This document shows, piece after piece, positions 34,700 through 43,256 of a DNA stretch of 64,000 nucleotides. The translations under genes were made by a program, and so were the position numbers. Source of the stretch: Halorubrum sp. CSM-61. GTDB lineage: Archaea; Halobacteriota; Halobacteria; Halobacteriales; Haloferacaceae. The notes under the pieces were generated by a model that saw only the letters and a list, made by a program, of their open reading frames with translations, made no database searches and was not told the DNA's origin. Each line of letters opens with the position of its first letter. Positions within the stretch are counted from its first letter, which is position 1. The stretch lies in the NCBI RefSeq assembly GCF_003781945.1, contig NZ_RJJW01000006.1, forward strand, positions 243,681 through 307,680, read 5' to 3'.

Positions 34700-35536
34700 A
34701 TGCCGAGTCTTCCGTTCGGCGTCGCCCGGCTCGACTCGATCCTCGAGGGCGGGGCGCCGCCGGGGAACGTCGTGTTGCTCGCGGGCGAGTCCGGCGCCGG
34801 CGCGCGCGAGTTCCTGTACACCGGCGCGGCGATGAACGCCCTCGGGCACGCCGACGCGGAGCTGTTCGACCTCTACTACGGCGACCTCCCCGCGGACGCC
34901 GAGCTTCCGGACGAGGTCCACTACATCTCCTTTACCGCCGACACCGAGGCGATCACGCGGGAGATGGGGTACACGATGGCCGACGAGATCGTCGACGCCG
35001 CGATCGACGGGATCGAGTTCCGGGACCTCTCGCCGGAGTACTTCCAGCTCAGCCCGATCCCGCGCGACTGGTACGAAGACGAGACGGCGTCGATCAAAGA
35101 GCTCGGCGACCGCGGCGAGTACGAGGACGTGCTGACCGCGTTCGGCGACTACCTGTCGGCGCACGCCGACGACAGCCTCGTCTGTATCGACTCCGTGACC
35201 GACCTCGTCTCGATGGTCGACGAGGACACCGAGTGGAGCGACGTGGCGATGGTGATGAAGGGGCTCAAGAAGGCCGCCTACGACTGGGGCGGACTCATCC
35301 TCGTGTTGGTGAACACCGACTCGATCTCCGACCGCGAGTTCGGCGCGCTGATGGACGCCGCCGGCGGCACCCTGCAGTTCACCTGGGAGAGCGGCAGGTC
35401 CCAGCGCGCCCGGACCATGTTCGTCCGCGAGTTCCGCGGCGTGCTCTCGCGGTTGGAGTCGGAGAACATCGTCCGGTTCGAGACCGAGATCCACGAGGGC
35501 GGGTTCGACATCAGCGACGTGCGCAAGATCCGGTAG
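34700..35536 (+). CDS. RAD55/KaiC-like RecA-superfamily protein with altered P-loop
   Basis: 278 residues, resembling haloarchaeal RAD55-like proteins. The start GVARLDSILEGGAPPGNVVLLAGESGAGAREF places a P-loop at residues ~29-38, but the usual Lys-Thr/Ser is replaced by Arg-Glu (GESGAGARE). A Walker B-like LVCIDSVTDLVSM is present. A ~60-residue part with RDWYEDETASIKELGDRGEYEDV lies between. ATP binding is doubtful. It may be a signalling scaffold as in other haloarchaeal KaiC-like proteins. Confidence 0.82.
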   Translation: MPSLPFGVARLDSILEGGAPPGNVVLLAGESGAGAREFLYTGAAMNALGHADAELFDLYYGDLPADAELPDEVHYISFTADTEAITREMGYTMADEIVDAAIDGIEFRDLSPEYFQLSPIPRDWYEDETASIKELGDRGEYEDVLTAFGDYLSAHADDSLVCIDSVTDLVSMVDEDTEWSDVAMVMKGLKKAAYDWGGLILVLVNTDSISDREFGALMDAAGGTLQFTWESGRSQRARTMFVREFRGVLSRLESENIVRFETEIHEGGFDISDVRKIR

Positions 35537-35604
35537 CGCGCCCGCGGCCGTCTCGACGCGGACCGCCACCCCCCGAGTATCGATCCGGAGAACGACGCGA
35601 CAGG

Positions 35605-35614
35605 TTACTTAAGT
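35605..35614 (+). promoter_or_regulatory. TATA element with palindromic core upstream of the coiled-coil gene
   Basis: TTACTTAAGT is centred about 27 bases before a six-codon reading frame (MTEDPR, 35637-35657). That frame's TGA overlaps the ATG at 35654 of the main gene. GGAGG at 35642-35646 is an 8-base-spaced ribosome site for 35654, which is unusual in haloarchaea. Confidence 0.5.
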
Positions 35615-35653
35615 CTGCTCGCTTAACGGGGCGTAGATGACGGAGGATCCGCG

Positions 35654-36586
35654 ATGAGCGACCTCGATCCGACCGACGGCAGCGACGGCGTCGCCGCGGA
35701 GGCCGCGGCCGCGGCCGCCGCCGACGAGGCCGACGTCGATCGCGAGGAGCTGGTAAAGCGCGCCGTCGTCGCACTCGCGGACTCCGAGGGGATCGACGTC
35801 CCGGACGCGGAGGAGGTAGCGGCGATCGAGGCGCGGCTCGACGACCTTGACGCCGAGGTCGACGAGAAGGTCGAGGACCTCCGGGAGCGGTTCGTGGAGC
35901 TGTACCGCGATCTGGAGTCGAAGGCCCCGGCCGGCCACACCCACGAGGAGACGGCCGAGCGGCTGGACGCGATCGCGACCGACCTCGACGCGGTCGCCGG
36001 CCGCCTCGACGAGGTCGAGGCCGAGGCGGCCGCGACGGCGACCGTCGGCGAGGCGGTCGAGGAGACGATCGACGCCGTAGACGACCGGCTCGCCCGCGCC
36101 GAATCACGGATCGACGAGGTCGGCGATATCGACGACATCGACGAGCTCCGGGATCGCACCGAGGCCCTCGACGACCGCGTCGGCGACCTCGACGATATCG
36201 AAGAGAAGCTCTCGCGGGTCGCGAGCGCGGTCGTCAGGGTCCGCCGGCGGCTGGAGGCGGCCGAGCGCGACCGCGCCGACCGCGAGCGGCTCGACGCCCT
36301 GACCGCCGCCGCGAACCGCGCTGGCGTCCGGAAGGCCAAGTGCACGAACTGCGGCGACACCGTCGATATCGGGCTGCTGACGGCGCCCGAGTGCCCCCAC
36401 TGCGGTCGTCGATTCGAGGAGCTGGAACCGAGCACGGGGTTCCTCGGTACCTCGCGGCTGGTCGTGGGAGACCCGCCGGCGCTCGACGGAGAGGTGGACG
36501 GCGACGCCGCCGGGTCCGCGGGGGCGGCGGGACAGGAGACGACCGGCGGCGACGTGAGCACCCGCGGTGCCGACGGGGGGCGGTGA
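35654..36586 (+). CDS. coiled-coil protein with C-terminal zinc ribbon
   Basis: 310 residues. After an acidic start (DGVAAEAAAAAAADEADVDREE) the region ~55-215 is an almost continuous coiled coil, with Leu/Val at heptad spacing and many Asp/Glu (VEETIDAVDDRLARAESRIDEVG). A zinc ribbon follows: CTNCGDTVDIGLLTAPECPHC at about 229-249. The tail is disordered. No function is known; coiled coil plus ribbon suggests a scaffold. A GTG-start partner gene follows three bases after the stop. Confidence 0.82.
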   Translation: MSDLDPTDGSDGVAAEAAAAAAADEADVDREELVKRAVVALADSEGIDVPDAEEVAAIEARLDDLDAEVDEKVEDLRERFVELYRDLESKAPAGHTHEETAERLDAIATDLDAVAGRLDEVEAEAAATATVGEAVEETIDAVDDRLARAESRIDEVGDIDDIDELRDRTEALDDRVGDLDDIEEKLSRVASAVVRVRRRLEAAERDRADRERLDALTAAANRAGVRKAKCTNCGDTVDIGLLTAPECPHCGRRFEELEPSTGFLGTSRLVVGDPPALDGEVDGDAAGSAGAAGQETTGGDVSTRGADGGR

Positions 36587-36589
36587 GTC

Positions 36590-37300
36590 GTGACCGAGGA
36601 CGGATCGGATCCGGTCGACGGGGGGGAGCCGCTCGACGACGCGGACGACCCGTTCGACGACGAGTCGCTCGCCGGGAGCGACGATCTCGACGAGGTCGAC
36701 GACCCCTTTGCCGAGTTGGGTGAGGGCGAGTCGAGAGAAGAAGTCGGAACCGACGCCGAAGGCCCGCTCTTCGGCGAGGCGACGGGGATCGACGGCCGCG
36801 ATCCGGTCGACGCGGGCGTCGGCGACGACGGTGCCGCGGCCGGTGCTCGTTCTCGTTCGCCCGCGGGCCGGGGCCGAGGGGAGACCGACGACCCCTTCGA
36901 CGAGCTCGGGACGGCGGGCGGCGAGACCGACGCGGAGCTCGACGAGGCGTTCGAGCGGATGGACGTCGGCGGAGTCGCGGAGGAGGACGTCTGGGACTCG
37001 CTCGACGAGGACGCGGCGAGCGGGTTCGGACCGGTCGGCGAGTTCGGCGGCGCGGCCTCGGAGGCGGACGCGACGGGCTCGGGCCTCGGAGGGGACTTCG
37101 CCGACGCCGGCCGCGAGCGCGTGATCTCGAAGCGGACGTACTGCCAGCAGTGCCCGCACTTCTCGGCGCCGCCGGAGGTCGCCTGCGGCCACGAGGGGAC
37201 GGCGATCCTCGAAGCCGTCGGGTTCGACGAGTTCCGCGTCCGGAACTGCCCGATGGTCGACGACGACGCGCCCACGTTCGACGCGCCCCACGAAGAGTAA
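36590..37300 (+). CDS. acidic haloarchaeal protein with C-terminal cysteine cluster
   Basis: 236 residues, starting at GTG 36590. Residues 1-170 are disordered and very acidic, with the motif DDPFDE / DDPFAELG repeated four times (near residues 18, 38, 98 and similar). The last ~65 residues contain YCQQCPHFSAPPEVACGHEGT and VRNCPMV, four Cys and two His that could bind zinc. It is operonic with the coiled-coil protein. I do not recognise the family. The short DDPF repeats look like short linear binding motifs. Confidence 0.78.
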   Translation: MTEDGSDPVDGGEPLDDADDPFDDESLAGSDDLDEVDDPFAELGEGESREEVGTDAEGPLFGEATGIDGRDPVDAGVGDDGAAAGARSRSPAGRGRGETDDPFDELGTAGGETDAELDEAFERMDVGGVAEEDVWDSLDEDAASGFGPVGEFGGAASEADATGSGLGGDFADAGRERVISKRTYCQQCPHFSAPPEVACGHEGTAILEAVGFDEFRVRNCPMVDDDAPTFDAPHEE

Positions 37301-37379
37301 CCGAAACCAGGTACTCTCGGCTTTCGGATAAGCGTCGAGCGGTTTCTGAACACGCTCAAGGGACTCGGGTTCCGAGAGC

Positions 37380-38513
37380 GTGTCGTCCGTGGGAATAGTT
37401 CGACGATTGGACGATCGGGGCGTCGCGTTCGGGCCGGGAGCGCTTACCGGAGCGATAGGGGATTCGATTACGGTGATCCCGCTGGTCGTCGCGCTCGCGC
37501 TGCTGACTGACGTGTCGCTCCCGCACGCGCTCGTCGGATTCGGGGTCTTTCAGATCGTCTGGGGAGTCCGGTACGGGCTCCCGGTGTCGGTCGAGCCGAT
37601 GAAGGCGCTCGCGGCGCTGGCGATCGCCGGCGCCTTGACGTACGCGGAGCTCGCGCTCGCCGGGCTCGTCCTCGGCGCGCTCCTCCTCGCGATCGGGCTC
37701 ACGGGGACGCTCGCGCGGGTCGAGCGCTGGATCGGCGAGCCGGTGATCCGCGGGGTGCAGTTCGCGGTCGGGCTGGTCCTGCTCGAGACAGGGGTCGACC
37801 TCGCGGTCGGCGACCCCGCCCTCGCGGCCCTCGGGGTGGCGATCGCCGCGGCGGCCGCGCTCGCGGGCCACGGGAAGGCGAGCGCCCTCGCGGTCGCGGT
37901 CGCGGGGATCCTCGTCGCGCTCGTCACCGCCGGGCTCCCGGTACCGCGGTGGCCCGGAGCGCCGCCGGTCCTCTCCCCGCAGATACTTTCCGGAGCGGTC
38001 ACCCGGAGCACGGCCGACGGGATCGCCGCACAGCTCGCGATGACGATCGGGAACGCCGCGCTGGCGACCTCGCTCCTCTTCGCCGACCTGTTCGACGCGG
38101 AGGTCACGCCGGACGAGCTCTCGGCGAGCATGGGCGCGACGAACCTGATCGCGGTGCCGCTCGGCGCGATCCCGATGTGTCACGGCTGCGACGGCGTCGC
38201 CGGCAAGCACGCGTTCGGCGCTCGGACCGGCGGCGCGAACGTCGTGCTCGGCGTCGGCTACCTCGTCGCGGTCCCCTTCGCGACGCCCGCGCTCCTCGAC
38301 GCGTTCCCGGTGGCGATGCTCGGCGCGCTGCTCGCGATCGTCGCCGTCTCGCTCGCGCGCAACGCCCTCGACTCCGAGAACGTGGCGCTCTCGGTCGCGA
38401 TCGGGCTCGCGGCGCTGGCGACGAACCTCGGCGTCGCGTTCCTGCTGGGGATCGTCGCGCACCTCGCGTGGGAGCGAGTGGGAGAGGGCGAGGAGGAAGA
38501 CGATCACTTATAA
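37380..38513 (+). CDS. putative sulfate/molybdate transporter (MOT1/SulP-like)
   Basis: 377 residues from a GTG, about 11-12 membrane segments. MOT1-like landmarks are the two half-site motifs, VRYGLPVSVEPMKALAALAI (~60-80) and ATSLLFADLFDAEVTPDELS followed by GAIPMCHGCDGVAGKHAFGA. The paired Pro-x-Pro-Met-K-A and the CHGCDG box are typical of molybdate transporters of the MOT1 group. Substrate is inferred. The stop TAA is contributed by the TTATAA of HSE copy H, so the last codons (DDHL) come from the element. Confidence 0.85.
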   Translation: MSSVGIVRRLDDRGVAFGPGALTGAIGDSITVIPLVVALALLTDVSLPHALVGFGVFQIVWGVRYGLPVSVEPMKALAALAIAGALTYAELALAGLVLGALLLAIGLTGTLARVERWIGEPVIRGVQFAVGLVLLETGVDLAVGDPALAALGVAIAAAAALAGHGKASALAVAVAGILVALVTAGLPVPRWPGAPPVLSPQILSGAVTRSTADGIAAQLAMTIGNAALATSLLFADLFDAEVTPDELSASMGATNLIAVPLGAIPMCHGCDGVAGKHAFGARTGGANVVLGVGYLVAVPFATPALLDAFPVAMLGALLAIVAVSLARNALDSENVALSVAIGLAALATNLGVAFLLGIVAHLAWERVGEGEEEDDHL

Positions 38514-38880
38514 AAGAACGAAGCGGTCGGCGCGTGCCTCCGAGTGGCCGCCGAAGGCGGCCGCGAGGAGCACGCGCGAGGGAGTCGGCCGACCGGAGCG
38601 AAGCGACGGGAGGCCGACGAGGCTGGGGAGGCGTGAGGTGCGGTGCTGTGCGGGCGGGGTGGGACTCAAAGGGGCAGCCGGTGAGGCGGGCGCAGGCGAT
38701 GTAAGCACTGGAAGGAGCGAACGCAGTGAGCGACTGAAGCGCGCAGCGAGCGTGCGCCCCGCCTCACCGGCTGGGGCTTTGGAGATGTTCACCGTTGATC
38801 CGGCGTCAGCGGTTTATAAGTGATCGGCTGGGAATTTGGAGGTGTTCGACAGCGAACCGAACGCAACCATTTATAAACGA
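38501..38880 (-). repeat. HSE structured repeat, copy H
   Basis: Reverse copy bounded by 14-base inverted ends, CGATCACTTATAAA (38501-38514) and TTTATAAGTGATCG (38813-38826). Hairpin 3 is GTGGCCGCC-GAA-GGCGGCCGC, hairpin 2 TCGGCC...GGCCGA, GGGACTCAAAGGGGCAGCC at 38661-38679. Hairpin 1 is CAGCCGGTGAGGCGGGCGCA with TGCG + CCCCGCCTCACCGGCTG (one bulge). A degraded extra unit, GGCTGGGAATTTGGAGG, ends near 38880 with CATTTATAAACG. Confidence 0.87.
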
Positions 38881-38924
38881 ACGTACGCGTCAAAATCGGA
38901 GCCCGCGATCGGTCCGCTCGATAG

Positions 38925-40025
38925 TTATAAAACGTCGTCCAACGCGTCCATCACTTTATCAACCCGTTCGATCCGCGCGTTGTGCCCCATGTGCCCGACT
39001 CGCAGGATGTCATCGCTTAGATCCCCCAACCCGGTCGCGAGGAGCAAGTCGTGTTCCTCCCGGAGCCGCGTCTGCAGCTCCTCGGCCCGCCCGGGCACCT
39101 CGAAGGCCGTCACGGTCGGCGAGCTGCGCTCGGGGGCCGGAAACGGCTCCAGCCCCAGCTCCGCGCCGCGCTCGCGACACCGCGCCGCCGCCGTCCGGTG
39201 TCGCTCTCGGACCGCGTCGAGCCCCTCGTCCAGCCACAGCCCGAGCGCCGCGTCGAGCGCGACGACCTCGGTCGTGAGGTGGGTGTACGGGAACCCCTCC
39301 GACGTATCTCGCCACGGGAGGAAGTTCGTGTACAGCGAGTGCGGGTCCCGCTCCTCCATCGCCGCCCACGCGCGGTCGCTGATCGCGGCGGTGGTGAGCC
39401 CCGGCGGCGCGCTGAAGCACTTCTGGGACGCCCCCAGACACACGTCGATCCGCTCGGTGGGCACCCGCACTCCGCCGAGTGACGAGACGGCGTCGACGAC
39501 GGTGCAGATCTCCCCGTCCGCCTCCTCCAGCAGGTCGAGCGCGGGGCCGAGGTCGTTGAGCGTCCCCGTGGGCGTCTCGCAGTGGACCATCGTCGCGAGG
39601 TCGAACTCGCGGTCGTCGTCCGCGAGGACCGACTCCAGCTCCGCGATCGGGAGGGGGTCGTCGTAGTCGGTCGAGAGCAGCGTCGCCTCGCCGCCGTAGT
39701 CCGCGACGAAGTCGGCGAACCCGTCGCCGTAGAGCCCGTTCGAGAGGCACAACACCTCCGTCCCGGGCTCGACCAGCGAGGCGATCGCGGCCTCTAAGCC
39801 GAGAATTCCCTCGCCGCCGGGGACGACGACGTCGCGGGTCGCCCCTCCCGCCGACCCGTCCCGAGCGTCGCCGTCCGGATCGATCCCGTACACCGTCGCC
39901 AGCCGGTCGGTCAGTCGGTCGTAGATCCGGTGGAACTCAGGGTCCACGTCGGGGTTGATCAGCTCGCGGCTCATCGCGTCGCGGACGGGGGCGGGGACCG
40001 CGGTGGGTCCCGGCGTCATGAGCAT
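38925..40025 (-). CDS. class V aminotransferase (alanine/serine-glyoxylate type)
   Basis: 366 residues. The start MLMTPGPTAVPAPVRDAM, DVVVPGGEGILGLEAAI, MVHCETPTGTLND, the PLP lysine in CLGASQKCFSAPPG and the end DDILRVGHMGHNARIERV are typical of class V alanine-glyoxylate or serine-pyruvate transaminases. It is soluble. A ~15-residue insertion (DPDGDARDGSAGGATRD) lies near residue 50. The acceptor is uncertain. It is convergent with HSE copy H. Confidence 0.92.
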   Translation of the reverse strand: MLMTPGPTAVPAPVRDAMSRELINPDVDPEFHRIYDRLTDRLATVYGIDPDGDARDGSAGGATRDVVVPGGEGILGLEAAIASLVEPGTEVLCLSNGLYGDGFADFVADYGGEATLLSTDYDDPLPIAELESVLADDDREFDLATMVHCETPTGTLNDLGPALDLLEEADGEICTVVDAVSSLGGVRVPTERIDVCLGASQKCFSAPPGLTTAAISDRAWAAMEERDPHSLYTNFLPWRDTSEGFPYTHLTTEVVALDAALGLWLDEGLDAVRERHRTAAARCRERGAELGLEPFPAPERSSPTVTAFEVPGRAEELQTRLREEHDLLLATGLGDLSDDILRVGHMGHNARIERVDKVMDALDDVL

Positions 40026-40134
40026 ACGCCGTCACTCGCGTCCATCGGTATAAGGGCGCCGTCGCGGGTCGTGACCCCCACCGTCCGACCGCGCCGATAC
40101 GTTAATACGTTTCTGTCGCCTCGGTTTGGCCATA

Positions 40135-40752
40135 ATGATGCTTCCGACCCACGTGCTCGGCGGGATGCTGCTCGCCGCGCCGCTGGTGCGCGTGGCCCCG
40201 GAGCTGGCGCCGATCGGCTTCGTCGCCGGCTTCCTCGGGGGGCTCTTCCCGGACCTCGACATGTACGTCGGCCACCGGAAAACCCTCCACTTCCCCGTGT
40301 ACTACGGCCTGTTCGCGGCGCTGGCCCTCCTCGCGGCCCTCGTCGCGCCGTCGGCGGCGACCGTCGCCGCCGCCCTCTTCCTCCTCGGCGCGGCCCTCCA
40401 CAGCGTCGCCGACATGTACGGCGGCGGGTTGGAACTGCGCCCGTGGGAGGGGAACTCCGACCGCGCCGTGTACGACCACTACCGCGGGACGTGGATCGCC
40501 CCGCGACGCCTCGTGCGGTACGACGGCGCGGTCGAGGATCTCGCGCTGTCGGTGGGGCTCGCGCTTCCCCTCCTGTTCCTGGTCACCAGCCCGCTCCGGG
40601 AGATGGTGCTCGGCACGCTTCTCGTCGCGGCCGTGTACACGATGACGCGGCGGTACCTGGCGGAGCTCGCGGCGCAGATCGCCCCCTACGCCCCGGACGC
40701 GCTGTCGCCGTTCCTCCCGGACCGGTACGTCGACGACGACCCGAAGCGGTAG
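40135..40752 (+). CDS. inner-membrane metal-dependent hydrolase family protein
   Basis: 205 residues from ATG 40135; a TTG at 40126 is possible. The family (YdjM/LexA-regulated type) has its metal site in the start MMLPTHVLGGMLLAAPL and in FLGGLFPDLDMYVGHRKTLHFP (the Asp and two His), with a third segment ALHSVADMYGGGLELRPW. Four to five membrane helices are present. Substrate is unknown; a lipid phosphate or similar is possible. Confidence 0.85.
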   Translation: MMLPTHVLGGMLLAAPLVRVAPELAPIGFVAGFLGGLFPDLDMYVGHRKTLHFPVYYGLFAALALLAALVAPSAATVAAALFLLGAALHSVADMYGGGLELRPWEGNSDRAVYDHYRGTWIAPRRLVRYDGAVEDLALSVGLALPLLFLVTSPLREMVLGTLLVAAVYTMTRRYLAELAAQIAPYAPDALSPFLPDRYVDDDPKR

Positions 40753-40782
40753 CCGCGAGTCGCGGTCGTCGCTACCACGTCC

Positions 40783-41580
40783 TCAATCGAGCCCGTCGAT
40801 CGCGCGCGCCGCCTCGAGCACCTCCTCGTGGAGCGCCCCGTTCGAGACGACGAGCCCGGTCGAGTCGTGTCGCCAGCGGTTCCCCTCCAGATCCGTCGCC
40901 TTCCCGCCGGCCTGCCGGACCATGAACACGCCGGCGACGGAGTCCCACGGGTTCGCCCGCAGGTTCGAGATCGTTCCCTCCAGCCCGCCCGCGGCGACGG
41001 TCGGCAGCACGACCTGCGCGGCGCCGAGCCGGCGCAGGTCGCCGAACCGCCGGACGATCGCCTCGCAGGCGGCGGCGTACTCGTCGCGGGAGTCGTGGTC
41101 CCACCACAGCGTCGGGTCGACCGTCGCCCGCCGCGGGTCCGACGCGTCGCTGACGGACATCGGCTCCCCGTTGCGGTACGCGCCGTCCGCGCCGGCGGTG
41201 TAGGTGTCGCCCAGCGCGGGCGCGACGGTGGCCGCGGCGACCGCCTCGCCGTCGACGACCGCCGCGACCGCGGTCCCCCACACGCGGATGTCCCGGACGT
41301 AGTTGTGCGTGCCGTCGATCGGGTCGATCACCCACGCGGCGCCCTCCTCGGGGACGGTCTTGCGCTCGTCCTCCTCCTCGCCCACGATCGCGTCGTCCGG
41401 GAACGACTCCCGAATAGCCTCGATGACGGTACGCTGGGCCGCGCGGTCCGCCTCCGTCACCACGTCGTCTTCGCCTTTGGTCTCGACCGCGATGTCGCTC
41501 CGGAACCGCTCGTTCGCGACCCGCGCGCCGGCCCGCGCCGCGCGCTCGGCGACCGCGGCGCGCTCGTCTGCGTCGGTCAT
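40783..41580 (-). CDS. inositol monophosphatase family protein
   Basis: 265 residues. Metal-binding motifs are VGEEEDERK (Glu), AWVIDPIDGTHNYVRD (DPIDGT) and NPWDSVAGVFMVRQAGG (WDxxAG). The family dephosphorylates inositol-1-phosphate, fructose-1,6-bisphosphate or both in archaea. The haloarchaeal members are numerous and the substrate cannot be fixed from sequence. It is soluble, and its stop is 31 bases from that of the convergent gene. Confidence 0.92.
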   Translation of the reverse strand: MTDADERAAVAERAARAGARVANERFRSDIAVETKGEDDVVTEADRAAQRTVIEAIRESFPDDAIVGEEEDERKTVPEEGAAWVIDPIDGTHNYVRDIRVWGTAVAAVVDGEAVAAATVAPALGDTYTAGADGAYRNGEPMSVSDASDPRRATVDPTLWWDHDSRDEYAAACEAIVRRFGDLRRLGAAQVVLPTVAAGGLEGTISNLRANPWDSVAGVFMVRQAGGKATDLEGNRWRHDSTGLVVSNGALHEEVLEAARAIDGLD

Positions 41581-41666
41581 GGTCGCCCTGTGCCGCCCCG
41601 AGACGTATAAACGTCGATTCCTCGAACGCCTACCCGAAGAATAATTAACTCGGTTCCGAATCTGAG

Positions 41667-41680
41667 TATACTTAAGTGTA
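41667..41680 (+). promoter_or_regulatory. TATA box with palindromic core before the 41701 gene
   Basis: TATACTTAAGTGTA is centred 27 bases before ATG 41701, with ACTTAAGT as an 8-base palindrome. It supports the 85-residue gene as real. Confidence 0.55.
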
Positions 41681-41700
41681 TTCGGGACACACGGAGTCGT

Positions 41701-41958
41701 ATGGAACCCGAAGAAGCGGTCCGCCAGCTCGAGTACGCCATCGACGCTTCGCTCGACGAGACCGGACAGCGCACGGCCGCCGGCTACCGGCCCACCTTCG
41801 AGCGCGTGGCCGACCGCGGCGACGGGAAAGCGGTGTACCAGCTCGCCTGTGACCTCGCCGGAGAGGTCGCCGCCGGGGACTGTCCCCGACCGGCCGAGGC
41901 GAACGCGACCGCCGAGCGCGTCCTCGGTGATCGAGCGTACACCGACGGCGGGGCGTAA
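41701..41958 (+). CDS. small acidic protein (85 aa), unknown function
   Basis: 85 residues, helical and acidic, starting MEPEEAVRQLEYAIDAS, with no membrane segment. A Cys pair is visible (one each in YQLACDL and GDCPRP). No family is recognised, but the promoter at 41667 is well placed. It is convergent with the beta-CASP nuclease gene and its stop is 30 bases from that gene's stop. Confidence 0.65.
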   Translation: MEPEEAVRQLEYAIDASLDETGQRTAAGYRPTFERVADRGDGKAVYQLACDLAGEVAAGDCPRPAEANATAERVLGDRAYTDGGA

Positions 41959-41987
41959 GGGCAGATCGCTTTCCCGACCGACTCGTT

Positions 41988-43232
41988 TTACAGCCCGATT
42001 CGTTCTCCCAGTTCGGGCGCGCTCGCCTCGAATCCGTCCTCTCGCAAGTCCGCCGCGAACGCCGCACAGCGGTCGCCGTGGTTCACGAGCACCCGCGATC
42101 CCCTATAGGAGTCCAAGAACGACTCCAGCCCGCCGCGGTCGGCGTGTGCAGAGAAGTCGAACGACTCGACGCGGGCACTGACGGGGCGTACTCGTCCGTT
42201 TATCGCCAGCCGGCCGTGGTCCTGTAGCTCTCTTCCGGGCGTCCCCTCGACCTGATAGCCCGTCAGCGTCACCGTATTGGTCGGATTTCCCCGGATCTCC
42301 GGGAGGTACGAGTGAACCGGTCCCCCGGCGAGCATTCCGGAGGTGGTAACGATCAGTTCGTTGTCGTCGGCGATCCGCTCGCGCTGGCCGTCGCGGCCGG
42401 TGACGAAGCGCGCGGCGCCCGCCGCCCGGCGGAGCGCCTCCGGGTCGCGCAGGAACTCCGGATGCCGGCGGACCAGCCGCGTCACCTCGACGCCCATGCC
42501 GTCGACGTAGGGGGTCAGGTCGTTGGCGTCCGCGACGAGCATGAGCTCCTGGGTCCGCCCGATCGCGAACGCGGGGGCGACGACGGTGCCGCCCTCCCAG
42601 ATCGCCGTCTTCACCCGCTCCGCCCAGCGGTCCTCGACGGCGCGACGGTCCTCGTGGGTCACGTCCGCGTACGTCGACTCGCAGATCACGGCGTCGGCGT
42701 CGGGACGGTCGGTCGTACCGGCGACGAGCCGCTGGTCGTCGGTGTGGAAGTCGCCGGTGTAGAGGAGGCGGGTGTCACCGTCATCGATCAGGACGTGCGC
42801 CGACCCCGGGATGTGGCCCGCGTCGAACAGCGTCACCTCGTAGGCGGTCCCGCCCGCCTCGACGACGAACGGCTCCCGGTAAGCGTGCCGCCCCTCGACT
42901 TCGCCGAGCCGCGCGACGTGCTCCTCTGAAAAGGGACAGAGGGGGCTGTTGCCGTGGAGCTTCAGGGTGTCGCGCGCCAGCGTCCGGGCGAGCTCCGCGG
43001 TCGGTGGCGTCCAGTGGATCGCCGGTCGGCGGTCCCCCTTCAGGAGGGCCGGCACCGCGCCGACGTGGTCGAGGTGGCCGTGCGAGACTACCACCGCGTC
43101 GGGCTCGGGGTCGCGGAGGGGGTACTGCGGGGGATCCGCGGTCAGCAGACCGTAATCCAGGAGGAGCGCGTCGTCGACGAGGACCGCGCTCCGACCCACC
43201 TCGCGGGCGCCGCCGAGGAACTCGACCTCCAT
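41988..43232 (-). CDS. beta-CASP metallo-beta-lactamase nuclease (CPSF-like)
   Basis: 414 residues from ATG 43232; a GTG at 43244 would add four residues. Metallo-beta-lactamase motifs: VVVSHGHLDHVGAVP (HxHxDH), GHIPGSAHVL (His), LLYTGDFHT (Asp). The beta-CASP part follows (CESTYADVTHEDR, TVVAPAFAIGRTQELML) and the RMMBL-type end has DFSAHADRGGL and VLVNHGDRC. Proteins of this kind cut or trim RNA in archaea (aRNase J or aCPSF1-like; it lacks the N-terminal KH domains of aCPSF1). Confidence 0.93.
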   Translation of the reverse strand: MEVEFLGGAREVGRSAVLVDDALLLDYGLLTADPPQYPLRDPEPDAVVVSHGHLDHVGAVPALLKGDRRPAIHWTPPTAELARTLARDTLKLHGNSPLCPFSEEHVARLGEVEGRHAYREPFVVEAGGTAYEVTLFDAGHIPGSAHVLIDDGDTRLLYTGDFHTDDQRLVAGTTDRPDADAVICESTYADVTHEDRRAVEDRWAERVKTAIWEGGTVVAPAFAIGRTQELMLVADANDLTPYVDGMGVEVTRLVRRHPEFLRDPEALRRAAGAARFVTGRDGQRERIADDNELIVTTSGMLAGGPVHSYLPEIRGNPTNTVTLTGYQVEGTPGRELQDHGRLAINGRVRPVSARVESFDFSAHADRGGLESFLDSYRGSRVLVNHGDRCAAFAADLREDGFEASAPELGERIGL

Positions 43233-43256
43233 GCGAGAACTCACTCGCCCGCCGCG

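Noticed and set aside
37300..37380. tRNA-like arms near GGTTTCTG and GGGTTCCGAG
   Set aside because: No cloverleaf can be closed; no tRNA or rRNA gene was found anywhere in the window by eye.
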